Source of the DNA: Discostella pseudostelligera
Lineage: Eukaryota; Bacillariophyta; Thalassiosirophyceae; Thalassiosirales; Thalassiosiraceae
Assembly: GCA_036940085.1 (NCBI GenBank)
Contig: JALLBK010000138.1
Span: 1-30,136, forward strand
DNA: 30,136 bases
Reading direction: 5' to 3'
Both the position numbers and the translations under genes were made by a program. Below the pieces are notes generated by a model that was not told where the DNA came from, ran no database searches, and saw nothing but the letters and a program-made list of their open reading frames with translations. Below, in pieces: positions 1 through 10,380 of this stretch. Position 1 is the first letter of the stretch. Each line of letters begins with the position of its first letter.

Positions 1-177
1 TAATTGGTGCTGGTGATGGTGAGATCGGTGTTTGCTCACTTCACTACCTCTCTCACGTTCACTGCTCGCGGTGGTGGAATGTGTTGGTGTTAAGTTAATT
101 TCGAAATCATTAAGTATCTTTTTCAATTTAAAATTTTAATTTTAACAGTTCTTAAGTATCGATGACACGTGGAATCC
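1..177. promoter_or_regulatory. Presumed promoter and 5' leader of the CNOT10-like gene
   Basis: No coding potential is seen here. The stretch ends in an AT-rich block (about 100-160) in which TTAAGTATC appears twice (about 110-118 and 151-159). It does not contain the TGGCGGGAA word found upstream of many other genes in the window. Assignment as promoter rests only on its position before the first gene. Confidence 0.35.
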
Positions 178-2978
178 ATGAACATTGCAGCGAGCGATCG
201 CACCACCTCCCGCGCGCACCCAAAACCAAAACACAACCACCACCAACACGCCACCATGAACAAGCAAAAGCAACCTCGACAACCTCCCGGCCGTCCTCCT
301 TCCTACCCCACCGTCGTGACCACACCAGCCGCCACCACCACTTCATCAGCCTCTGCATTGTCGCCGTCCTCCTCCTCGTTGTTGGGCGGTAATAGCAGCA
401 GCAGTGCCGCCGCTCTCAGAAATATGTCTGCCGTCGCCGTCACCTCCCCGACGACTTCTACTTCAACAACAGTAGCACACTCGTCGCAAAGGCCTGATAC
501 TGCCACCATCACAGTCGAGGAGGCAATGCGATTATACAAACGGGATGGAAATGCCGCTGCTGCTCTAGAAGCGTTTATATATCGAGATGAACAGCCATTA
601 CAGCAAGGCGTCGCCGCCACCGTCGCCGCCGCTTTGAGTAGTTCTCCAGTAGTTTGGCAATGGCACAATCGATCAGTGTTGGAGCATATTCTACATTCCT
701 CCAACTCTGGCACCAAAAATGAGAACAACAATACCAACTCTGATTTTGATGGCCTAGCTACCAGTTTATCCGCCATGCTATCGACTCATGATACTGCCAC
801 TCCTACCGATGCAAATAAAAATAATGCCGAAGCAATCATGGCAACACGATACAATCATCTTGTAATCATTCACAATCAATGCCTATGTCATTACGCCAAT
901 GGTAAATATCGTGAGGTATTGAGTGGTGCTTTGACTCCATTTATTGCGGTTACGAAATCGATCAAGGTCGATTCGAATGGAATGGTGGAAATAATTGATT
1001 TGGGTAGTGTCGGCACTGCAAATACTACTGCTACTTCTGCGGTTGCTGGTACGAGTGCCGTTGAGAAAAATAATGATGTGCCATCTCTGGGATATCTATT
1101 TATGGCAACGCGCATGGCATTTTTGATCATGGATTGTCATCTTGCTTTGCATTCTGGCGACGGTAGGGGATTAGGTCCAATTACCAATAAGGATCAATAT
1201 GACAATAATGGCGACATATCCATCCAAATGGAAGATATATTACTGTGGATTGAAAATAATCCACTCTACGTTACATCCAAGAAGGGGAATGGTTCCGGTG
1301 GTAGTGGTGGTGGTGGAGGTTCGGTTCACTATGAATGGTTCCAACATGACGAATTAAAGTTTAGGTTGCATCTCTATCGATCAAGGATGCTCTTTGCTGG
1401 GACTAGTAGCAGCACCACGCGAGATGATGACGATGGAAATGATATGAATAGTCGAATGCGCATCTCACGGAAGGAACTTAAGAATGCCATGGACATATAT
1501 CAGAATAAGCTTTCAATTGTCGACGAGGCGGAGGAGGAAGTGGTTGGGAAAGACGAATCCAACAGGAGAGGCAAGATTTCCAAACACGATGGTGATAGCA
1601 AGGGAGCTTTAGGCAGTAGTGGATTCGGTCAACAGGATCATTCAGAAACCACAAGTGTAACGAGCATGGCTGGTGGGAGTTTCGTCACTTCATCATCCGA
1701 TAAGATCGCGATCGAGGCCAAGGGTGGCATGGGGATGGCACGTGCTACTTTTGAGGGAATTCCAAATAAGAGTGTTGCACAAAAGGCACAATCGTCTGAT
1801 CCGCCGATAGGCTCGTCCGCTATGACCGCGAAGGTGAAGAATACCACTCCCAATCTTCAAGCGCAACATGAATCCGTGCTCTATCTAAAGGCAAATCTCG
1901 AATATTTGCGAGGAAATACATCAAAATCTCTGAAGTTGTGTGCAGAAGCTCGATCGATAGGGAAGAAGACCCGCTCTGTGAGAGATAACTACAAAGAGAT
2001 GGAGCGAGATCACACTTACGGTGCACAACAGGATCACACATCGCTGAATGATGCTATGGAATGGGATAGAAATGACGACAGTGAGGCGCGAAGGAAATGT
2101 GACTATGACGACGCGATCTACTACAACAATCTAGCGTTGCTGCATCAATCTGCCGGGAAAATGTATCTGGCTTTGCAATATTACTCGTATGCGTTATCCT
2201 ACATGCAACAGTCTCTCGATGGATTGCCATCCACTGCCGCATCCCCCCGGCGCAATTGTTGGTCCAACGGCATGGTTTGTCCTGATTTAACTGCAGAAAT
2301 TCTCAACAACAAATCGTTGTGTGCATTTCACGCTCAAGAATTCCTCACCGCGTACACTTGCATGGCCCAATGTGTGAAGCATTCACCTTGTGTGTTCGGA
2401 AAGAGAGCCAGATGCTGGTTACGCTTGGCGCAAAGTTGCATCGGTAAGATTGGATTGTTCTTGAGTGATACTTAAAGTTGTCGACGCTGCTCTTCTCACA
2501 TGTCTTGGATCTAATTTTGTCTCATCTCAAAGGAATTCATACAAAGATGCCGCAAGTGGCGGATACTGCAGGCAGTGAAAAAGTCAATGAAATTTTCCTT
2601 ACTTCGATTGAGTTAGGCAGCGACGAAGATTTGAGCACTGTCTCGACACATCCTCTCAAGAGAGCATCACATTTTCTTTACATGACACTTCATTTAAGCG
2701 CTGGAAATTCACAGGTCGACTCAAAAATGATTTGCACCAATGAGATTCCTCCGTTACCAAAAGAAGGAGCTGTTGATGCTGACACGTCTTGTTACGAAAT
2801 GGCTCGTGTTTCACTCGCCTACGTTAGATTACAGTTGGGAGATCACGCCGGCGCCCTCGAAATTACCAATAAAGTCGTTCAGCTTGGTCCAGGTGGGATT
2901 GCCCCGAGCACCTCCACTTCTCCTCACCTGCGGGGCTTGGCTGAAATGTATCATCGTGAGGCAATGACTCATGCATGA
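178..2978 (+). CDS. CNOT10: CCR4-NOT complex subunit 10-like TPR protein (2 exons)
   Basis: Predicted 903-residue protein from exons 178-2443 and 2533-2978. The 89-bp intron 2444-2532 (GTAAG...AAAG) removes the in-frame TAA at 2473 and joins the frames as C-I-G-I-H. CNOT10 is a helical TPR scaffold of the CCR4-NOT mRNA deadenylase in the cytoplasm, pairing with CNOT11. The best similarity is in the C-terminal half: a TPR-like stretch YNNLALLHQSAGKMYLALQY near residue 645, then NNKSLCAFHAQEFLTAYTCM and RCWLRLAQSCIG, which resemble the CNOT10 sequence ending in LWLRLAECCI. The N-terminus is low-complexity Ser/Thr/Pro/Ala, and the middle has a Gly-rich spacer (about residues 378-390). ATG 178 is the first in-frame start; ATG 256 has a stronger GCCACCATG context and would shorten the protein by 26 residues. 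The protein ends earlier than animal CNOT10, directly before a convergent gene. Confidence 0.72.
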
Positions 2979-3091
2979 AGATTGATGGTGACTTAGTCTA
3001 AACTGATGTAGTGCTATGTTACAACGGACAACTGTAGAGGCTTCAAAAGATGGAATCATCACGGTGGACATGACACCGCTGAGACGAATCG

Positions 3092-4885
3092 CTACCAATC
3101 AAGACACACGCCTTCATCGTTTCCCCCATCGGTGTGAGTCTTAGGAAGAAAGTGCGGCTTCCGTGTGCTCTCAAGTGCAGCATTCAGTGCGTAATCTAAA
3201 TCAGCAATAAGATCCGCACAGCTTTCAATGCCTACAGACAACCGGATCAACGTGTCATCTATCCCCAGCAATGCACGCTGCTCATCTGGCACTGACGCAT
3301 GAGTCATCAGGCAGGGACATTCTTGAAAATGTACGGTTGAACGAATAGTCAGTTGTCAGAAGGAGCATACTATTCGACACGGAAACGTTTCCAAATCCAA
3401 TCTCACCTGCAAGAGACTCCACTGCTCCTAACGATTCAGCCAGTGCGAAAACTCTCAGCTTTTCAAGAATGATAGCGGATTGCTCTTTGTCTCCAACGCA
3501 ATAAAATGTAATCATGGCTCCATATCCATTCTGCTGACGAGAGGCGATGTCGTGCTGAGGATGGGATTTGAGGCCAGGATAGACTACCTTTGAAACAGCT
3601 TTGTGACTTTCTAAAAAGAGGGCGATTGCATTGGCATTTCTATATGTCGGTAGGAGTAGATATCGGTCATGATCTACGGGTGAGATAAGCTCAGTCAAAC
3701 AATCAACAGAATCACGATATTAAGCTTACCGGGCAGCAGCTTCCATCCGAAGATGCAATGTTTTCAAGCCGCGGTGAGCCAGATAGCAATCGAAAGGTGA
3801 TGGTACCGCCCCTACACCATTTTGAGTGAACCGTAATTGCTTGTAAATCTCCTCGCTGTTGGTGCAAACAACTCCCATCACCACATCGGAATGCCCATTG
3901 ATATATTTGGTAACCGAATGCACGACAATATCAGCTCCATGTTCCAGAGGGTTCTGGAAGTACGGACTGCAGAAGGTGTTGTCCACGGCAAGGAGGGCAC
4001 CTGACCCGAATTGTTTGGCAATTTTGGAAACTTTGGCAATATCCGTCACCTTCAATGTAGGGTTGGTGGGTGTTTCAAGCCAAAGTAATTTCGTCTTCCC
4101 TTCATCGGATACAATTTTCGATAGGATAGCCTTTTCATCACTGAAATCTATAAAGTCAATGTCAATTCCCATTCGAGGATGAACAATTTTGCGAAAATAC
4201 CGTTGCGTCCCACCGTACACGTCGTCGATTGACAAGATGTTGTCACCTGGTGAGAGAAGGTGGACCACTGCGGCAGTAGCTGCACTTCCTGAGGAGAAAG
4301 CAACGCTAATAATATGCAACAAAGTGAAACATGATCAGCGACAAGCATATTTTTGGATCGATCAGTTCTATTTGAATTCAATGACGTGCGTCGTACCAGT
4401 ACTTTGCCTTCTCGGCAGCTGCAACAGCACGTTCAAAGACTCCTCTCGTCGGATTACCTTGTGCGATTTTTGACACATCGAGAAGGTTAGGGATGTGATG
4501 AAATTGACACAAAATGAATAATTGAAATATCAATATCGTAATTGTAATTTAATCACTCACCTGTGCGGCTGTATTCATACCCCATGCCAAAACTATTCGG
4601 ATCATTCCTCGCCGTTGGTTCTCCTGGCGTAGATTGTTTGAATGTTGTGGCCAGACTGATTACCGGAACTACAGCCCCCGTAGGATTCGCCGACGAACTA
4701 TCAGCAGAGTGTGTTGTCGATGTCAATGGGTTGTCGATGTGAAGGTAGGTCGTCCCTCGACCATGGTAGATGTCTGCTAATGCAATTGCCGACTCGAGAT
4801 TGGACGTGGGTGCAGCATGATGATGGCCGTTGCTGCTGCTGGAGCTTGTTGCCATATTGATCTTGCGGCTTTGGTTGTTGGACAT
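3092..4885 (-). CDS. Cystathionine gamma-lyase/gamma-synthase family PLP enzyme (5 exons)
   Basis: Predicted 474-residue enzyme of the Cys/Met-metabolism PLP family, acting in transsulfuration (cystathionine cleavage or formation). Exons in transcript order: 4885-4561, 4457-4397, 4305-3730, 3639-3407, 3321-3092; introns of 103, 91, 90 and 85 bp, all GT-AG and phase-consistent. Visible landmarks are EYSRTGNPTRGVFE across the first junction, AKYCVAFSSGSAA across the second, DDVYGGTQRYF, LETPTNPT, the PLP-lysine motif SVTKYINGHSDVVMG (Lys about 262), PSPFDCYLAHRGLKTLHLRM, and ESLAECPCLMTHASV across the last junction. The final IDDTLIRLSVGIE is typical of the family. The SLAE-x(4)-MTHASV pattern is closer to eukaryotic gamma-lyase than to E. 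coli MetB, but substrate direction cannot be settled from sequence alone. The first 30 or so residues are Ser/Asn/His-rich and could be a weak leader. It is convergent with the CNOT10-like gene and divergent from SWEET. Confidence 0.92.
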
Positions 4886-5187
4886 TTCCGTATCAAATTA
4901 ATAATATGACATCAATCGAATTGAATTGAATGATGAGTTGGTTTGTTCTGCAGCTGTCAGAACCAGCAAAAGAGGCGTCTATCTCTCTCCGATCCGCCGA
5001 ATTTGCAATTGTTACCAATTCCTACGTGAAATTGATCCTCATCTTTTGGCGGGAACATGTGCAGCTTTTGGCGGAAACATTGAGAGGCAGTGTGACGATC
5101 TTTTGGCGGGAACATTGATGACGCAACTCTCGCTCGCCTTTTCATTCGCCTCTCGATCTCTCGCCACCGCCACCGGCCACCGGCCAC
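4886..5187. promoter_or_regulatory. Divergent promoter with three E2F-like elements
   Basis: This is the shared upstream region of the minus-strand PLP-enzyme gene and the plus-strand SWEET gene. It carries three direct copies of the element TTTTGGCGG(G/A)AA: 5044-5055, 5066-5077 (one variant base, GGAAA) and 5101-5112, each followed by CAT. Copies one and three share a longer ATCTTTTGGCGGGAACAT. The element matches the known E2F/DP consensus TTTSGCGGGAA. Function is inferred from position, repetition and recurrence at other promoters in the window. The reading frames that cross it show no protein similarity I recognise. Confidence 0.6.
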
Positions 5188-5287
5188 CATGTGGCTGTGG
5201 CCGTGCATCTCCTCCGCCTTCCATATCATCTCCGCTTCCGCTACTTACTATTCCGGGAACTCACTATTCAATATCGCAATAGCAATA

Positions 5288-6731
5288 ATGCTAACGGCGC
5301 AAGATATCATCCTTCAATATGTATGCCCTCTCCTCGGCTGTGTGGTAGCAAATGTTATGTTCGCGGGTGCGTGTCGGTGTCGACGGGATCGCCACTGGTA
5401 CGATTATTCTTTCCTAACCTTAATCTCAATACATGATTCATTTCTCAAGCCCCACTGCAGGATGTTCGTCAAGCTGTTCGTAGAGGCACATTGGGGAGCT
5501 TAAATCCAACACCATGGGCTGTCATGACTGGTAATTGCACTGGATGGTAAGTTATACGATATCCATCTTTGCGAATTCCTTTGTATGATTCTAATGAATC
5601 TTAATATCATCGAAATACAGGATCACTTACTCGTATTTAATTCAGGTACGTTAAGATTCGAAATACGAATAGGTTTGATGGTTGTATCTGCCAGGTCTAA
5701 CCAATCTAGTTTGCAGAATCAATTTGTATTTTGGGCAAATGCACCAGGCTTCATACTCTCAATATGGCTCAACATGGCAGCGGCAAAACTCCAGTACAGC
5801 GACAGAATGGCCACTTCAATGCGCGCATCATTTGTGCAGCTCTTAGATTCCAATAGACAATCATTAAGACAGCATGCATCAGCAAAAAGTAATGCTCAAA
5901 TTCATACGAACTTTGACAATCTGAAAAAGACGGCAATGGCATTAACAACACAAAAATTTGAAGCCCCGGCACCTCATGAGAAGATTGTAGTTGGGGGTGA
6001 GACTCTTCATATCAAACCATAATTTACTTCTCTTATCCTAACACTCTCTCCCTTTGGTTTTTGTCGCAGTCGTTACAGTGTGGATGGTTGCCATATCAAC
6101 ATTATCGTTCCTGAAACTCAACATCGAACAATGGAAGGTGGTGATTGGAGTCATGGCGAACATCAATACATTATTTTTCTACGGGGCACCACTGACGACC
6201 ATAGTCACAGTTTTGAAGACGCGAGATTCTAGGTGTGTACTCCAAATTTTAGTAAGTGGATTTTGGTCGGAACTTCGTGTCTAATGAATTGCCACACATT
6301 ATTATCACAGCTCAATACACAGAAAGACAATGATAATGAAGTAAGCTGTGATCGATGACTTGTTATGTGATGCAACCTTTTCATACGTCATTCTGATACA
6401 TCGCTCTCATCTTTATCTTGCTGCAAGTACCCTCAACGCCTCTTTCTGGACTGCTTTTGGATTCGGGATAATGGATATGGTGCTCCTAATACCCAATGGT
6501 CTGGGTGCACTACTCGGTTTCGTTCAGATTTTCCTCTGCATGATTGCCCCTAGGCGAGATATATTGACTTCGGGTGAGACAGAAGTGCAAGATAGTCTCG
6601 ACCTTGCGGGTTTGAATGATGTAGAAGAATTGGGAGTGGAAGCAATGGATATGGAAGCAACCGATGAGGAAGCAAATCATTTGGTAGCACGTGAAGTGAA
6701 AGCAACTGGTAAAGAAAACGAGGGCAGCTGA
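5288..6731 (+). CDS. SWEET: SWEET/MtN3-saliva sugar transporter (7 coding exons)
   Basis: Predicted 325-residue membrane protein; SWEETs are facilitative mono- or disaccharide uniporters with a 3-1-3 helix plan. Exons: 5288-5366, 5450-5546, 5621-5645, 5717-5996, 6070-6232, 6311-6340, 6428-6731; introns 83, 74, 71, 73, 78 and 87 bp, all phase-consistent. Exons three (25 nt) and six (30 nt) are micro-exons. Joined protein shows both MtN3 repeats: VMFAAPLQDVR, LGSLNPTPWAVMTGNCTGW and FVFWANAPGFILSIWLN in the first; VVTVWMVAIS, NTLFFYGAPLTTIVTVLKT, SIHRKTMIMNTLNASFW and LIPNGLGALLGFVQI in the second. The loop between helices 3 and 4 is unusually long (about 70 residues), and the tail is acidic (EEANHLVAREV). 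An in-frame ATG at 5189 in a strong GCCACCATG context would add 33 residues including hydrophobic sequence; 5288 fits the short family N-terminus better. Confidence 0.88.
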
Positions 6732-6937
6732 GCACAACAATTCATAGTGGTTTTTTCAACAGCATCGCGTGCTGGTAGAAAAACAACTTAAGTGGTCAAA
6801 GATGGATCGAGTTGGGTTGGCACCGCAAAGTGAACAAAACTTTTTTCTAATTTGACAGGATACACAGGATTGTACAAAATATGGCGCAAAATTCATCAAA
6901 ATTGTAGTGCTTCCTCCTGATACCAGAGCTTCGTCCT

Positions 6938-8707
6938 TCATGTTGCTTTTGCCTGTTTCCAATCTCTGGGTACGACTGTATCCGTAATAATCTCACGATG
7001 GCAGGACCAGACCATTTTGATTGCCTCGGGAGTTCCAATGCCAGCCCCTCTTGCATCACCAGCTGGTCCAAACCAATGATTCTGTGGCGCCCCTGTAGTT
7101 CGCGCTCGTCTCCCTGTGTAGGTTGTCCCATTCACAGTATTTGCCAATACGGTCGTTTGAAACTCCACGTCGTTGGATACGACCGCAGCTGTCAAATGAT
7201 GAGACATCCGCTCACATGCATCGAGGACTAGACATATCTCGGCATCCGTAAAGGTTGTTACCACTTGGAATGGTCCGAATATCTCTGTCGTACATGCTCC
7301 AAAATTCTCCTCCTTTACCAACTCCTGTAAGGGAACAAAGACAGCAGTTGGCTCTACGGCTCCATAAACATCGGGAATGCTATGATTCTCCAATTCTTTC
7401 CCTCCAAACAGAATGCGTGATCCTGGTATTTGCAACAATCGAGCGGTATGATCCAGAATACTCGTGGTCGTATGTGTCAGCACTGGACCAATGGTTAGGT
7501 CATCTAACGACCGAGACGAAGCAATTGCCTTCAATTTATCGAATATGCCGACTTTTTCCCAATTCTCATGTGAAAAGAGGATACTTTGGGCGGAACACTT
7601 TTGACCCGAACATGCATAGGCATCCTGATCACACTGCCATGCCACATAATCAACATCCTGCACGTCGGGTCCTAATATCTTCCAATCAAATCCTGCATCT
7701 TCAATCTTCACCTTCCCCCTGGTCTTTTCCGACAAGCGTTCCGCCACGCGCGAACTTCCCGTGAATTGTGTGAGGCGCACATCGGCATCTAGTATCAATT
7801 GTTCTGCCACACTTCCCTGGCAGTTCAATAAGTCCACATCTGTCTTCTCCATGCCACAATCATGTAACAGATGCAGGAATTGTTCCATAACCAATGCACA
7901 CTTCTCGGCAGGTTTGAGTACCGGTTTGTTGCCCATGAACAGTGCACCCATCAATTGAAGTACAGGAATCTCCAAAGGAAAATTGAATGGTGCTATAATC
8001 GCTACAGATCCGTATGGCCAGCGATGACCATGACTGAATTGACCATAGTGATTGCCTGGAACACCAAATGATCGTGCTAGGAAGCGAACGTTGTCTCCAC
8101 CAAAGTTGATTAAAAAGTCGGCGGTGACTTTGACCTCTCCCATAGCCTGGGCGTAGGACTTGGGTACTGTCCGTTGAATGGATTTGGCAAAGAAGTCTGC
8201 TGTGATGGGATTGCTTAGTGCTTCTCCTGCCTATGAAATAATGCATGGTACGGGTGAGATATGAAGTAGGGTAAGACGCACGAATGCAAAAGCATTCTGC
8301 AAACATATGCATATTGATTTACTTACCTTTCTTGAAATCTCCCCAAACTTCAAATATCTCTCGACATTCTTCAATGGGTTGTGCATCCCACTCTTTGGTA
8401 CGCTTTTCAAACTAGCGACGAATGGGCCAAGTTCATATCCTTGCGTGTCTGGAACAGTACATACCGGTGGTGAATTCTTATCCATTGGATTGGGAATAAT
8501 GAGATATTTCTCAGTTGTTGACCAGCTGCCATTGACAATGTTGGAGACTGCATAGGGGTTGGGATTTGTGCCCAGGGAGGATGGTTCGACGGTGGCCCAT
8601 CTGGGAAGGGTGGCGAGGCATCGAATTGAAGAAGCTGCGGAATTGATACCACCGGCGCCGCCGGTGCGTACGGCAGAATTCGAAACAAGACGGATAGGGA
8701 GCATCAT
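6938..8707 (-). CDS. ALDH12: Delta-1-pyrroline-5-carboxylate dehydrogenase, plant ALDH12 type (2 exons)
   Basis: Predicted 557-residue mitochondrial enzyme oxidising P5C/glutamate semialdehyde to glutamate with NAD, the second step of proline catabolism. Exons 8707-8327 and 8230-6938, phase-0 intron of 96 bp (8231-8326, GTAAGT...ATAG). Length and sequence closely follow plant ALDH12A1: GNHYGQFSHGHRWPYGSV, NFPLEIPVLQLMGALFMGNK, FTGSSRVAE, KIEDAGFDWKILGPD, DVDYVAWQCDQDAYACSGQK, the catalytic-Cys motif GQKCSAQS (Cys about 339), EIFGPFQVVT, RTTGAPQNHWFGPAGD and GAGIGTPEAIKMVWSCHRE. The first 35 residues (MMLPIRLVSNSAVR, then RCLATLPRW) are Arg/Ser/Ala-rich with few acidic residues, as in a mitochondrial presequence. 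The start codon overlaps the stop of an 83-codon upstream ORF (8955-8704). Confidence 0.95.
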
Positions 8708-8955
8708 GGTGCTGCTTTTGAGAGCGATACTAGAGCCGCAATGGGTAGTAAGAGGTTGCGCTCCTCCGCAAATGCGTTGGCAATGCGAACAACTTGCTGC
8801 TGGTTGATGTGGTAGGAGGAGAAGGCACTCCTACTAAAGATAAGGGTTCGTATGGAATTCGGATGCGGAGTGCGGCGGCGGGCGGCGGCGGCGCCATTTT
8901 CGTCATCGTCATCGTCATCGTCGCCAAAATGAAAAAGCGATGAAACGGTCGCCAT
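8704..8955 (-). other. Upstream ORF overlapping the ALDH12 start codon
   Basis: An 83-codon ORF starts with ATG at 8955 and ends with a TGA whose TG is shared with the main ATG at 8707-8705 (ATGA overlap). It encodes an acidic run from a (GAT/GAC)n repeat near 8900-8928, then an Ala/Arg-rich stretch; no family similarity is recognised. It lies just downstream of the promoter word at 8963-8975, so it is in the mRNA only if transcription starts very close to that element. It is listed as a possible translational control element, not as a confirmed protein. Confidence 0.35.
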
Positions 8956-9316
8956 TGGCTAATTTTGGCGGGAAAATGATTACCCAGAGATGAATGATAA
9001 ATGGCATCATAATAACATTATCGAATAGTACTATCGTATCAAACAAACATTAACATTTCAATGCACTGCGTATGGCAATCAATCACTCTTTGCTCCCACT
9101 AACTGGTGTCGTTTGGATTGACTAGTAACTATCAGTAATTGATCCACATATCATTTGCTCTGGCTTCGAGCGTCCGACGATATGTTTTTGATACAGTGGT
9201 TGACTTTGTGTTCACTCGTGTCAATCATCTTTACTTTTCACTCAGTGTTTTGTTTATGAATTGACCCATTAAAGACCCCTATCACCTACCAGCCGACAGT
9301 CGACGAAGAAGACATG
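8956..9316. promoter_or_regulatory. ALDH12 upstream region with one E2F-like site
   Basis: This non-coding stretch lies between the start of the ALDH12 gene and the stop of the SPF45-like gene, both on the minus strand. It holds TTTTGGCGGGAAAA at about 8963-8976, about 260 bp upstream of the ALDH12 ATG. The rest (about 8990-9316) is moderately AT-rich with no repeat, RNA gene or coding similarity that I can see; it probably includes the 3' end of the SPF45-like transcript. Confidence 0.5.
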
Positions 9317-10380
9317 TCATCTCGCAGAATCGTCGAATTGCCCATCCGCATCTGCTGCATCCAATCCCAACGCCTCTGGTTTTGGTTCATTCTGCTGTTC
9401 TTCTTGCTTCTTTACCAACCAAGCTGGCAAATTCATCACACCCCTTCCTCGTCCTCGTCCCATTCCAGCACCACCACTACCTCGAGATACATCTGTTTCA
9501 TTCCTCCTCGACGACATCTCCTCCTCAACAAGTCCTTGAAAATTACCACTCTCCAATAACTTCTTCCTCTTATCCTCAATCTTTTTACGTAAATTCTCCT
9601 GCATATCCAATCGTTGCAATGCCGTTCGTTGTAATTCTTTTCGAACCTCCTCGGAGCGTTTGCGTTCTCGATGCGCGAGGTAATCGTTGGGAAAGTATGG
9701 GTCGTACATTTGTGTGACGCTCGCGTGGAGTAGTCGGAGAGATTCTGGTTCGTTTTCTATGTAGGGTGCTTCATCGCCATTATTGTTGTTTGGATTAGTA
9801 TCATTGTTGCTTTCATTGCTGCTTTCATTGTCGGTAAGATGCTTCCATGTTGTTATTTCAGCTGGAGCCATTTTGCTTGACTCATGCATTTCCGGTGCTT
9901 TACCCGGCTGATCTCCATTTGTCTTAATTGCACTAATTTCTGGTTGAGATTGAGAACCCGTTAAATCTTCTCTTGCGACAGACTTTGGAACCTTTACTGC
10001 CTTGTGCTCCTCTGATTGAGATGTTTGATGTTTCACCTTATTCTTCTTCCTCCTGATTGCGTGCGGAACGAACGCCTGCGATATGTGATAATGGGAAAAT
10101 TTATTAGATACTAAGTATCAAATAATGAACATCGATCAATGAAAACATCAGCCTGGACACTTCTTACCATTGCCGTGCCCGCAGATCCAAGCGAGCTTAT
10201 GAGCGACGCCCCACCCTTTCGTTTCTCCGCCTCCGACGATGATGATGACTTTTCCACATCGCTGGGCACAGGCGCTGGCAGATCAACGTTGATTGGAGGA
10301 GCGATCGTAGCCGTAGCAGCAGCATTCTCGGCATTTGCAACAGCCGGAAGGCCGCCAAATAGATCGTCCGAATCATTCAT
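9317..10380 (-). CDS. SPF45-like (RBM17/DRT111) N-terminal-type protein, short form (2 exons)
   Basis: Predicted 323-residue protein from exons 10380-10168 and 10075-9317, joined by a phase-0 intron of 92 bp (10076-10167, GTAAG...GCAG). It begins MNDSDDLFGGLP and crosses the junction as GTAM-AFVPHAIRRKKNK, then has MYDPYFPNDYLAHRERKRSE followed by a charged helix (residues about 195-245). These resemble the N-terminal part of splicing factor SPF45 (a DLFGGLP-like start and a YDPxxPNDYE motif). The SPF45 G-patch and RRM are absent; instead there is an RG tract (GRGRGRG), then MNLPAWLVKKQEEQ and an acidic end. A role in pre-mRNA splicing is inference. An in-frame ATG at 10446 would add 22 residues but lies close to the promoter word at 10484, so 10380 is preferred. 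It is divergent from the YbaB gene. Confidence 0.6.

Noticed and set aside
169..177. GTG at 169 as the start of the CNOT10-like protein
   Set aside because: The frame is open from 169, but the codon is GTG; the first ATG in this eukaryotic frame is 178 and another in stronger context is at 256.
303..776. 157-codon antisense ORF opposite the CNOT10-like N-terminus
   Set aside because: It is a shadow of the low-complexity Ala/Ser/Thr repeat on the plus strand; no family similarity.
2473..2475. In-frame TAA suggesting a broken CNOT10-like gene
   Set aside because: The stop lies in a GTAAG...AAAG intron (2444-2532) whose removal restores the frame and the conserved sequence, so a pseudogene call is not needed.
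4926..5282. 118-codon ORF in the divergent SWEET promoter
   Set aside because: No similarity, contains the E2F-like repeats and overlaps the true SWEET start in another frame.
8900..8928. GAT/GAC trinucleotide run as a microsatellite feature
   Set aside because: Short, and similar acidic-codon runs occur in several coding regions here; noted within the uORF only.
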